Shown: positions 43,297 to 51,277 of the stretch, piece by piece | How positions within the stretch are numbered: position 1 is the stretch's first letter | Layout of the letters: every line of letters starts with the position of its first letter | NCBI RefSeq assembly: GCF_007859945.1 | Contig: NZ_SJPQ01000002.1 | Span: 846,279-910,278 of the forward strand | From: Pseudobythopirellula maris | Lineage (GTDB): Bacteria > Planctomycetota > Planctomycetia > Pirellulales > Lacipirellulaceae | Direction of reading: 5' to 3' | DNA: 64,000 nt | The notes under the pieces: model-generated | The model's database searches: none | What the model saw: only the letters and a program-made list of their open reading frames with translations | Told to the model about the DNA's origin: nothing | Position numbers and translations under genes: made by a program

Positions 43297-46200
43297 TCAG
43301 AAATCGCTCAGCACGAGTTCGAGTCTGTCGGCCGTGTCGTCTGTCACGTCTTCCAAGTTGCCGAGTGAGAAGCCTTCGGGGATTTCTTGCTCGTCCTCGG
43401 CCGCTGCGGTGAGGACGAGCAGCAGCAGGTCTTCGTCTGACGGCATAGCGAGGGTCTCTTCGAACGTCTGGTCATCCTCTATAGCGACCGAGGCCTGCGC
43501 GAGCCAAAGGGCAAAAACCTCGTCTGCGGCAGCACGGACCCTCTCTGGGGCAGGCTGCGGCTCGGCCAACGGCGTGAGGGGGCTTGCAGGCGAAACCTCG
43601 AACGCCGGAGTGGGCAGCGTGTAAGTAAAGCCGAAGTGGCTGACCCACACATCGTAGTCCTGGCGGGTGACGAATCCGTCGCCATCGCCGTCGGCGCCGG
43701 TGAGCGGCGTCACCGGCGTTGCTGTGTCGAGCGCATCTCGCCAGACCGTGAAGTCCGCTGCATCGACTACGCCGTTGCGGTTGTAGTCACCGGAGGCGGC
43801 GGTCACCGGGCCTTGGGCCTCGTAGGCGCCGATGTCGACGCCGCCGACGTTGCGTAGGAACCCACGTTGGTCGAAAGCTTCACTCGATGAGCCAGCGTTG
43901 AGAGCCGGACTCTCCGGCAGCAACGCATGGGTTCGTGTGGGGCCGCCATTATTGGCGAGCGGACCGAGTCGTGGGCTTATGACGCTGCTGACGGCGCCGA
44001 TAACGTTGCCGTCGGCGTCGGGCGAACTGACAGGCGCCGCTGTGAGCATCGTACCCAGGTTGTTACCGATCAGGCTGAACTCGACCGTGAGCTCATTGGC
44101 TGGACCATTTAACGCCTCGAGATCGGGCGCCGTACCGCTGTCGTTGTTGCCGGCGACGATCGAGTTACGGATCGTGAGCCGTTCGTTGTCGTAAAAAACG
44201 CCCGAAAAATGGTTGACGCCACCTCCGACACCTCGGGCCGCGTTAGCCGTGATCGTGCTGCTGTCGATCGATACGGTCAAATCTTTCGTCCAAATGCCGC
44301 CGCCATGGGCGGAAAAGCCCGTCGTGGAGTTCTCGCTAATAGTGCTGCTGGTAATCGCCAATGAACTGTAGCTAGGCCTATGAATGCCACCGCCTCTTCC
44401 ACCTATGCTTTCGCGGTCGTGATCGTCGTTGTATCCCCCGGCACCCGTGGTGTTCCCGCTGATGGTGCTGCCGGTAATGGCCAGCACACCCGAGCCAGAA
44501 AAACCTCCGCCGTTTCCGCCGTATCCGCCGTATCCTCCACCATAAACTTCTTTATAGGTCACTCCGCCGTCTCCGCCGTCTCCTGTAGTGTTCCCGCTAA
44601 TAATGCTGCCAGAAATCGTCAACATGCTATTGCTAGAGCTAAAGAATCCTCCACCGTTTCCACCGTTTCCACCAAATGCACCAGCATAGACTGATCCGCC
44701 GAATCCGCCGTCTCCTGTGGTGTTTCCGATGATGGTGCTACCGGTGACCAACAGAGCGTCAGTGCTAGAAACTCCTCCGCCGCTCCCGCCGTGTCCGCCA
44801 TATCCGCCGTATCCACCATTTCCGCCTCGCCCGCCGTCTCCCGTAGTATTCCCGCTAATAGTGCTATCGGTAATCGTTAGCGGACCAGTGCTATTGATGC
44901 CTCCACCAATTCCACCCATTCCTCCATCTCCTCCGAATCCGCCACCTCCACTGTCTCCGCCGTCTCCGCCACCTCCAGTGGTGTTCCCGCTAATAGTGCT
45001 GCCGGAAATCGTCAGCTTACCAGTGCTATAGATACCTCCGCCGTTTCCGCCACTCCCACCGTCTGCCATGTCGACGCCGTCTGCACCATCTCCTGTAGCA
45101 TTGCCAGTGACGGATGTACTAAGCAGGGTAAGGCTTTCGCGGGAGAAGATCGCACCGCCAGATTCACCGGGATTCGCAAAGCCGACGCCCCTGGCCGTAT
45201 CACCGCCGGTGAGGGTCATGCCGCTGAGCGTCACGTCGCGGAAGAGCCCCTCTTGCCCGTCGTCGATATTGAAGTGGCGGAAGCCATCGCCGGTAGCAGG
45301 CGTGTTGTCGGCGCCGTAACCCGCGTCGATGGTCAACAGCTGTTGCCCGGGGCCAACAATCACTACGCTTCGGGCGATCGTAGGAAGCTGCGAGCTGAGC
45401 AGGATTGTCTGATGGGTCGAGAAGAAGATCAAATCGAATGCAATCCCGTCAACGGACTGTTCATCGTCATTCGCACGGCGGATCGCTTCGCGCAAGGTTG
45501 TCGTGTCGTTGCCGTCGTCCATGTCATCGATGTCGGCCTTGCTGTTGACGACCAGGAGTGACGCTTCGAATGCGCCGATGTCGACTCCGCCGCCGTAGTT
45601 TCGAACGAAGGGCGTACCGCGTTGGTCAAAAGGTTCGACTACTGAATCGTCCCCTGCGTTCAGAGCCGGACTGCCCGGCAGAAGAGCGTGCGTCTTGGTG
45701 GGGCCACCGTTGTCGGCCAACTGGCCGAGCAGCGGGGCCTGGTCGAGCAGGTTACCAACGCCAGTCGACGTGACCAGGCCGGAGCCGGCCGTATCGCCGA
45801 TTAGGCTGTAATTGATGGTGAATGGGCCAAGCAAGCGCACGTCTCCGTCCGAAAGGCTGTTCGCCACGATGCTGCTGCTGACCGTCGCCCTGCCTCTGCT
45901 ATAGATTCCGCCGCCGCTTGTGTCGGCTGAATTCCCGGTGAGTGTACTGCTGGTGACAGTGATCGTCGCCGCGCCACTGTTATTGATCCCGCCGCCGCTT
46001 GAGCCGGCCGAATTTCCGGAGAGGGTGCTGCTGGTGAGCGTGAGGGTCCCCGTGCCTCTGTTACTGATCCCGCCGCCGCTAAGGGCGGCCGAATTTCCCG
46101 AGAGAGTACTGCCGGTGAGTGCCGTAGTGCCCCGGTTTATGATCCCGCCGCCACTGCCGCCGGCCGAATTATCGGAGAGGGTGCTGCTGGTGAGCGTGAG

Positions 46201-46782
46201 GGTCCCCGTGCCTCTATTACTGATCCCACCGCCGCTAAAGGCGGCCGAATTTCCCGAGAGGGTGCTGTTGGTGAGTTCGAGCCGCTCGAAGTTTAGGATC
46301 GCCCCACCTTCGAAGCTGCTATCACCCCCGGTGAGCGTCAGGCCACTAATCACGACCGTGATCTCGTTCTCAGAGTGACGGTCGTCGATCAGGAAGTGCC
46401 GGAAACCATCGTACGTGCCTAACTTATTGTCTAGGCCGTCGCCTGCGTCGAGCGTCAGCGGAACCGTCCCCGGTCCGGTGATCGTCAGGTCGTCGGTAAT
46501 CTGCGGAAGCTCACCTACGAGCTCGATGATTTGAGCATTGTTAAAAAGCTGTCCGAACTCGATCGTGTCGGCCCCCGCATTCTGATTGGCATCGAAGACC
46601 GCCTGCCTCAGGCTGCCCGGCAGGTCGCCCGCCATGGTCACATCGCTGTCGTTCAGATTATTGACGGTGAACACCGCCAGCATACGACGGTCTTCGAGAG
46701 GCTCGAGGCGGAGTGGGCGGATGCGCGAAGCTCGGACCGAGAGTGGACGGTGTCTTGCATTTGAACGACTGCAGCGAGCCAT
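43297..46782 (-). CDS. Giant secreted right-handed beta-helix protein with dockerin-like tail
   Basis: 1161 residues from ATG 46782 (MARCSRSNARH). The N-terminus carries the planctomycete export/sorting motif LEPLEDRRMLA (26-36). The body is a series of pectate-lyase-type repeats of the STLSGNSA/GGGISNRGTGTL kind, with two copies of the choice-of-anchor pattern (NNLNDSD...GSLRQAV and a second TTLREAIRRAND). The central part has long Gly/Asp-rich turns (GGGGFGGDGGMGGIGGG). Residues about 994-1047 form a dockerin type I-like calcium repeat (DYNRNGVVDAADFTVWRD; GDGDGFVTRQDYDVW). An acidic tail follows. It is exported and probably surface-attached; a carbohydrate or adhesion role is inferred. Confidence 0.88.
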   Translation of the reverse strand: MARCSRSNARHRPLSVRASRIRPLRLEPLEDRRMLAVFTVNNLNDSDVTMAGDLPGSLRQAVFDANQNAGADTIEFGQLFNNAQIIELVGELPQITDDLTITGPGTVPLTLDAGDGLDNKLGTYDGFRHFLIDDRHSENEITVVISGLTLTGGDSSFEGGAILNFERLELTNSTLSGNSAAFSGGGISNRGTGTLTLTSSTLSDNSAGGSGGGIINRGTTALTGSTLSGNSAALSGGGISNRGTGTLTLTSSTLSGNSAGSSGGGINNSGAATITVTSSTLTGNSADTSGGGIYSRGRATVSSSIVANSLSDGDVRLLGPFTINYSLIGDTAGSGLVTSTGVGNLLDQAPLLGQLADNGGPTKTHALLPGSPALNAGDDSVVEPFDQRGTPFVRNYGGGVDIGAFEASLLVVNSKADIDDMDDGNDTTTLREAIRRANDDEQSVDGIAFDLIFFSTHQTILLSSQLPTIARSVVIVGPGQQLLTIDAGYGADNTPATGDGFRHFNIDDGQEGLFRDVTLSGMTLTGGDTARGVGFANPGESGGAIFSRESLTLLSTSVTGNATGDGADGVDMADGGSGGNGGGIYSTGKLTISGSTISGNTTGGGGDGGDSGGGGFGGDGGMGGIGGGINSTGPLTITDSTISGNTTGDGGRGGNGGYGGYGGHGGSGGGVSSTDALLVTGSTIIGNTTGDGGFGGSVYAGAFGGNGGNGGGFFSSSNSMLTISGSIISGNTTGDGGDGGVTYKEVYGGGYGGYGGNGGGFSGSGVLAITGSTISGNTTGAGGYNDDHDRESIGGRGGGIHRPSYSSLAITSSTISENSTTGFSAHGGGIWTKDLTVSIDSSTITANAARGVGGGVNHFSGVFYDNERLTIRNSIVAGNNDSGTAPDLEALNGPANELTVEFSLIGNNLGTMLTAAPVSSPDADGNVIGAVSSVISPRLGPLANNGGPTRTHALLPESPALNAGSSSEAFDQRGFLRNVGGVDIGAYEAQGPVTAASGDYNRNGVVDAADFTVWRDALDTATPVTPLTGADGDGDGFVTRQDYDVWVSHFGFTYTLPTPAFEVSPASPLTPLAEPQPAPERVRAAADEVFALWLAQASVAIEDDQTFEETLAMPSDEDLLLLVLTAAAEDEQEIPEGFSLGNLEDVTDDTADRLELVLSDF

Positions 46783-47393
46783 AACGGGTTTCTCGAACAA
46801 GGTGGCAGGGATAGGAGTAACAGGAAAGTCCCCACATGAGCTATGCCCGGCTTTGTCGACTAATGGGCTAATCGAATACTTGTCTAACCGGAAGCCCAAA
46901 AGCTTTCTAGAAGGGCAACGACCGACCGTCACGGCCCTGCGGGAATCGCGAGTCTGATTCGTTACACGTGCACTGTTTTGGCTTCGGCCCCAACCAACCC
47001 CTGCGATCATCCACGTCGCTAAGTAGCAACTCGGCGCCGAAATTCGCACGAGCAGCCTGCCCTGCCCAATTGTGGCGATAGCGGGCATATCAGAGAGCGT
47101 CACCCTGAGCAGAAGAGACACCATAACCGCCGGGCTTGCCTCAACCGCGGCGGGTTGTTGTTTTCGCTAACTTCAGCGGTTTGGCACACCGCTGAAGATC
47201 CTTGTGTAGACCGAGTCCGCACCGCCGCGTGATGCTACCACGCAGCCCACCGCTCCAACTGCAACAACGGCTGGCGATATCGCCCAATGCCTTTATCACA
47301 CCGCGTCGTAGCCATCGCCGCCGAGTGGCCTCGTGGCCTGCCCCGAGATTAAAGTAGTGCAGGCTTGCCAGGCGCAGCTTTCCCACGAGAATC
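46783..47393. other. Gene-free stretch upstream of the beta-helix gene
   Basis: Roughly 600 bases without a supported gene; the frames present are Arg/Ser/Cys-rich and non-coding in composition. A hairpin CTTCAGCGG/CCGCTGAAG (47171-47197, 9-bp stem) stands without a T-run. The leader or promoter of the leftward beta-helix gene should lie here, but no clear -35/-10 pair was recognised. Confidence 0.5.
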
Positions 47394-47510
47394 TCACCAC
47401 CCCAGCAGCCACTCGAGCGTGTGCCATGCAATGACGAGCAAAACGAGAACCCCGAGCGTGACCAGGGACGAGGGAGCGTGTCCGGGGGGTGTAGGCAAGT
47501 CGCCGAGCAT
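47394..47510 (-). CDS. Putative 38-residue single-pass membrane protein
   Basis: An ATG at 47510 opens a 38-codon frame: MLGDLPTPPGHAPSSLVTLG followed by VLVLLVIAWHTLEWLLGW. A Pro-rich N-terminus precedes one long hydrophobic helix with aromatic ends, exactly the shape of a small membrane protein, and third positions are mostly G/C. It lies in a gap and has no clear ribosome site. Short frames arise by chance, so the call is tentative; conservation would settle it. Confidence 0.35.
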   Translation of the reverse strand: MLGDLPTPPGHAPSSLVTLGVLVLLVIAWHTLEWLLGW

Positions 47511-47566
47511 GCCGGCATGATAGCCGTGTCGGCGGGCGATTGCGAATCGTCACCCTTGGCGCCGAC

Positions 47567-47917
47567 TCACGCGCGCAGGATCTTCTCCATCGCTTTCCCC
47601 TTGGCGAGCTCGTCGATGAGCTTGTCCAGGAAGCGGATCTTTTGCATCAGCGGGTCGTCGACCTCTTCGACACGCACCCCGCAGACCACGCCCTTGATCA
47701 GCGATGCGTTCGGATGGAGCGCTGGGGCCTCTGCGAAGAAGGCCTCGAAATCGCACCCGCAATCGATCTGTCTCTTGAGGCCATCGGTGTCGTAGCCGGT
47801 CAGCCAGCAGATGATCTGATCGACCTCGTCCTGCGTGCGGCCTTTCCGCTCCGCCTTCTGCACGTAGAGCGGGTAGACCTTGGCGAACGCCATTCGGTAG
47901 ATGCGGTGCTCGGGCAT
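47567..47917 (-). CDS. DUF2200 family protein
   Basis: 116 residues matching DUF2200 almost end to end: [20 protein letters not shown], then [18 protein letters not shown], then [20 protein letters not shown] and [20 protein letters not shown]. This small helical family is widespread in bacteria and found as a single-domain cytoplasmic protein; its function is unknown. No operon partner is visible; the gene is isolated on the minus strand with gaps on both sides. Confidence 0.9.
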   Translation of the reverse strand: MPEHRIYRMAFAKVYPLYVQKAERKGRTQDEVDQIICWLTGYDTDGLKRQIDCGCDFEAFFAEAPALHPNASLIKGVVCGVRVEEVDDPLMQKIRFLDKLIDELAKGKAMEKILRA

Positions 47918-48078
47918 GGGCGGTCCTCTGGCAAGCGGTTAGCAGTGTGACTCGGCTGTCGCGGAAGGTTCGCATTCTTAGCATCGCCGAGGGCGTGGCG
48001 CCAAGCCGACCGCGGCGACGCTCCCCGCCCTGGCGGGCTGGGGCTCACGACCCACTCGAATCGTAATGCAGAAGGAGA

Positions 48079-48105
48079 GCCCCGTCCCCTCCGGGAGGGG
48101 AGGGC
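48079..48105. repeat. GC-rich palindromic repeat copy
   Basis: GCCCCGTCCCCTCCGGGAGG followed by GGAGGGCG. It resembles the elements at 6511, 9251 and 9333. It lies in the gene-free gap 47918-48388, which otherwise holds only the terminator at 48327-48356. Confidence 0.4.
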
Positions 48106-48326
48106 GCCCCCACCACGACCCGCGGCGCTCAAATCGACCACCACGAATTCCACCAGCCGATTCTCGACGCTTCCCTTCGCCATGAACCACCCCGCAACCG
48201 TAGGACCCGTAGGCGGTTACAACTAAATCGCGAACGGCCAAGAATCGCTGCTGCGCGCGCGGCCAAAAGCGCTTGACCACCCACGCTGGAGCAATGAGCA
48301 GGAGCCGCAAAACCGCCCAGCGCATG

Positions 48327-48356
48327 AAAAAGCCCCGGCCAAGCTTGGCCGGGGCT
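48327..48356 (-). terminator. Rho-independent terminator of the oxidoreductase gene
   Basis: A perfect 10-bp stem AGCCCCGGCC/GGCCGGGGCT (48331-48356) encloses AAGCTT, itself self-complementary. In the minus direction it is followed by a T-run (AAAA at 48327-48330). Confidence 0.85.
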
Positions 48357-48388
48357 GCGGGGGATTCAGGCTGCCGGGTCGTCGCCGA

Positions 48389-49840
48389 TCAGACCCCGTA
48401 GTCGGGGATCTGGAACGAGTCGCGGCCGATGCGCTTGCTCAGCTCGGCGGCGGCGTCGTTGTTGGTGAACGTCTCGGTCGCGGTGTCGAGCTCCAGGTCG
48501 GCGCCGAGCGTCAGGGCGCCGTCGCCCGAGTCGATGTCGATGCCGTTAGCCCGCAGGTGGCCGAACAGCCGGTCGACCGAGGCCGACATCAGCGGGTTGG
48601 CGGCGAATCGCTCGGCGATCTCCTCGGTGCGGGCTTTCTCGCCGACCTGGTGCGAGATCATGCCTTGGTGGCAGAGCGCGCTTGAGAGGTGGCCCTCCTG
48701 GATCTCGGCGTTGAGGATCGACGGGTCACGCGCCTCGACGCCCGCCAGGAAGTTGCCCGCCGGGTCGCCCGAGCCGGTCCAGTGCTTGATCTGCTCGCCG
48801 CGGTTGTCGTAGGCGGTCGCGCTGCTGTAGCTGTTGCCGGCGAAGACGTAGCCGTCTTCGCACTGCACGATCACGCCGATCTGCGAGCCGCGGAACTTGC
48901 CCATCGAGCGGCCCCACTGCTTCTGGCCCGCCTTGGAGACCGGCAGGCCGCGGGTCTCGAACAGCAGCGGCGCGGCCTTGTAGTCGAACAGCACGGTCTG
49001 CGAGTTCGGCGTGTTGCCGGCGTCGTCGTAACCGAGGCGGCCGCCGACGCTGATCGCGCGGGGCGCGAGCTGCTTCTCGCCGAGGAACCAGCGGGCGATG
49101 TCCATCTGGTGGATGCCCTGGTTGCCCATGTCGCCGTTGCCGGTGTTGGTGTCCCAGTGCCAGTCGTAGTGCAGCTTCGTGCGGTAGAGGTCGACCTTGT
49201 CGGCCGGGCCGCACCACAGGTCGTAGTCGACCGTGCCGGGGATCGGCAGCGGGGTGTCGCGTTTGCCGATCGAAGGCCGCGCCTTGTAGCAGGTGCCCAG
49301 GGCGTACTGGATCTTGCCGAGGGCGCCGCTCTGGACGTAGGCGACCGCCTCTTGCAGGCACTTGGACGAACGCGACTGCGTGCCGCACTGCACGATGCGG
49401 TTGTGCTTGCGGGCGGCGGCCACGAGCTGGCGGCCCTCCCAGATGTTGTGCGAGACGGGCTTCTCGACGTACACGTCCTTGCCGGCCTCGATCGCGGCGA
49501 TGGCGATCAGCGAGTGCGTGTGGTTCGGCGTGGCGATCGACACGGCGTCGATGTCGTCGCGCTCCAGCAAGCGGCGGTAGTCGGTCTCGGTGTCGAGCTC
49601 GCGGCCGTAGTCCTTGCCGAACTTGCTGTTGGCCTTGGCGAGGACGTCTTGGTCGACATCGCACAGCGCCACGAGGTTCTTGTTGAACCACTCGATGTGC
49701 GACTTGCCACGGCCCTTGAAGCCGATCACGGCCATGCGGACGTCGCTCGGCGCCGTGGCGGCGCGGGCGACGGGGCCGAGGGCGGTTAACGCGGCAGCCG
49801 CGGCGGTGGCGGACAAGAAATCACGGCGGTCGATGCTCAC
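48389..49840 (-). CDS. Gfo/Idh/MocA-family oxidoreductase, Tat-exported
   Basis: 483 residues starting at GTG 49840. A twin-arginine signal is visible: SIDRRDFLSATAAAAALTAL (R5-R6, then x-F-L). The NAD(P)-binding domain begins AVIGFKGRGKSHIEWF, and the family motif EKPVSHN lies about 130 residues in. The C-terminal substrate half contains GNGDMGNQGIHQMDIARWFLG, the usual histidine-containing segment. Planctomycetes have very many of these exported dehydrogenases, thought to act on sugars in the periplasm with a bound cofactor. The substrate is unknown. A sugar isomerase gene lies 280 bases upstream on the same strand. Confidence 0.9.
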   Translation of the reverse strand: MSIDRRDFLSATAAAAALTALGPVARAATAPSDVRMAVIGFKGRGKSHIEWFNKNLVALCDVDQDVLAKANSKFGKDYGRELDTETDYRRLLERDDIDAVSIATPNHTHSLIAIAAIEAGKDVYVEKPVSHNIWEGRQLVAAARKHNRIVQCGTQSRSSKCLQEAVAYVQSGALGKIQYALGTCYKARPSIGKRDTPLPIPGTVDYDLWCGPADKVDLYRTKLHYDWHWDTNTGNGDMGNQGIHQMDIARWFLGEKQLAPRAISVGGRLGYDDAGNTPNSQTVLFDYKAAPLLFETRGLPVSKAGQKQWGRSMGKFRGSQIGVIVQCEDGYVFAGNSYSSATAYDNRGEQIKHWTGSGDPAGNFLAGVEARDPSILNAEIQEGHLSSALCHQGMISHQVGEKARTEEIAERFAANPLMSASVDRLFGHLRANGIDIDSGDGALTLGADLELDTATETFTNNDAAAELSKRIGRDSFQIPDYGV

Positions 49841-50098
49841 AGAAAGGCCTCTTCGAGACGGCGTGTGGAAAGGAGGAAGGAGGGGGCCCTTGGAGACAAG
49901 GGCGGGATCGATCCATTGTAACAGCTCGGCGGGGCGTGGTGGGACCGGGGTACGGCCAAACCCGCCCCGCATTCGGGGGTTATGGGTGCGATGGCCAACC
50001 TTCCAGCCGCCGCCCGCCAGCGGCGAAAGGCCCCAGGCGGGCCGATGCGCCTAGCCGCTTGCCACAAGCCGCCCTGACCAATTCACCCCCCGAAACAA

Positions 50099-50120
50099 AG
50101 CCGCCTGAAACATGGCGGCT
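50099..50120 (-). terminator. Hairpin at the end of the isomerase gene
   Basis: AGCCGCC/GGCGGCT with an 8-base loop; its first base overlaps the gene's stop codon. The following minus-strand bases (TTTGTTTCGGGGGG) give only a weak T-run, so this is a modest terminator. Confidence 0.5.
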
Positions 50121-50962
50121 CAGCCGGCCGAAAAGCTCTCGCGCAGGCAGGCCATGCTCTGGCGGGCGATGGTCGCCGGGTCGGGCGTGTAGTCGAACAC
50201 CTCGACACTGACCCAGCCGCCGTATTCGATCTCCTCCAGAGCGGAGGCGATCGGCTTGAAGTCGACCTCGCCCTGCCCCGGGCCGCGGAGGTTCGGGTCG
50301 TTGGCGTGGAAGTGGGCGAGCCACTCCTTGTTGTCGCGGACGATCTGGGCAATCGCCTCGCCGCTGCCTTTGCCGGGGGCCACTTCGCTCGCCATCGCCT
50401 TGACGTCCAGGTGCAGCTTGCACGCCGGGTGGTCGACCAGCTTGCAGAGCTCCACGCCCTCGGCAGCGGTGGTGACGAAGTTCGTCTCGGCCGGGCCGAG
50501 CGGCTCGAACGCGATCGTCACGCCGAGCGGGCCGGCCGTCTCGCACACGCCGTGCAGCACCTCGGCGGCGCGCTTCATCGCCTCCAGACGGTCCTCGCCC
50601 GGCAGCACCTCGCGCGCCTTGGGGCTGCCCCACACCATGACCTTGCCCCCCATCGCCGCGCAGACCTTGGCGAGGTGTCCGGCGAACGCCGCGGTCTTGG
50701 CGCGGAGCATGCGGTCGGGCGTGGTGAGGTGCAGGCCCTCGGGTTTGACCAGCAGCCAATGCAGGCCGATCACCTCCACGCCGTGGTCGGCTGCCATGCG
50801 GGCGATCTCGGCGCCCCGTTCTTCGGTCAGGTGCGTCGGGTCTTCGCACAGCGTGTAGGGGGCGATCTCGACCCCCTGGTACCCGGCGTCGCTCATGTCC
50901 TTGAAGGCTTCGTCGAGCGGGGCGTCTTGGTAGGTCTCGTTGCAGAGGGCGTAGCGGGGCAC
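50120..50962 (-). CDS. Sugar phosphate isomerase/epimerase (AP endonuclease 2-type TIM barrel)
   Basis: 280 residues starting at GTG 50962, preceded by GAGGAGA 7 bases away. It has the xylose-isomerase-like TIM barrel of this family: MSDAGYQGVEIAPYTL, then GVEVIGLHWLLVKPEG, VTIAFEPLGPAETNFV with the metal Glu, KLHLDVKAMASE, LAHFHANDPNLRGPG with the His, and WVSVEVFDYTPDP with the last Glu. The enzymes isomerise or epimerise sugars or sugar acids; the substrate is undefined. No signal peptide. Its neighbour downstream is an exported oxidoreductase, so both may serve one sugar pathway. Confidence 0.88.
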   Translation of the reverse strand: MPRYALCNETYQDAPLDEAFKDMSDAGYQGVEIAPYTLCEDPTHLTEERGAEIARMAADHGVEVIGLHWLLVKPEGLHLTTPDRMLRAKTAAFAGHLAKVCAAMGGKVMVWGSPKAREVLPGEDRLEAMKRAAEVLHGVCETAGPLGVTIAFEPLGPAETNFVTTAAEGVELCKLVDHPACKLHLDVKAMASEVAPGKGSGEAIAQIVRDNKEWLAHFHANDPNLRGPGQGEVDFKPIASALEEIEYGGWVSVEVFDYTPDPATIARQSMACLRESFSAG

Positions 50963-51052
50963 GGGGTCTCCTCGTTCATGGGGGGCTCTTCGGTCGCAGC
51001 CCCTATTGAAACGCATGACCCGCGATCGGGACAGCCTGCCCGAAAAGCAACT

Positions 51053-51140
51053 GGCGAGCCATGAGCCTAAGCGACCGGAGCGGCTCGCAGCACAATTGAG
51101 ACGCGTCAGCCGCTCCGGTCGCTTACGCTCACGGCTCGCC
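51053..51140. repeat. GGCGAGCC...GGCTCGCC inverted-repeat element
   Basis: Two 33-bp arms (51053-51085 and 51108-51140) match in inverted orientation at 31 of 33 positions; each has GGCGAGCC, GTAAGC-type centre and GACCGGAGCGGCT. The arm consensus GGCGAGCCG...GCGTAAGC..CCGG also describes 11716-11795 and half of it 60723-60751. Located in the gap 50963-51277. Confidence 0.8.
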
Positions 51141-51149
51141 TGGAATCAC

Positions 51150-51181
51150 AAAAAGCCCGGCCGATTTCTCGGCCGGGCTTT
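51150..51181. terminator. Bidirectional-looking terminator
   Basis: Stem AAAGCCCGGCCGA/TCGGCCGGGCTTT (51152-51181), 13 bp, loop TTTC. The A-run before it serves as the T-run for the leftward TPR gene ending at 51278. Confidence 0.85.
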
Positions 51182-51277
51182 CGTTTCCCCCCCTCAGCAT
51201 GCCGGGCGGCGGAGTCTCCAGAAAGACTCGCGCCCGACGCCTCTAGCGATCCGGCGATTCGCCGGTGTTGGTCAGAC

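Noticed and set aside
44380-45100. Tandem-repeat or CRISPR-like DNA inside the beta-helix gene
   Set aside because: The CCGCC/CCACC-rich pattern encodes Gly-rich turns of the protein in a continuous frame.
47141-47518. A 125-codon minus-strand frame
   Set aside because: Composition is Arg/Cys/Ser-rich and unlike the other genes; the shorter frame at 47394-47510 looks better.
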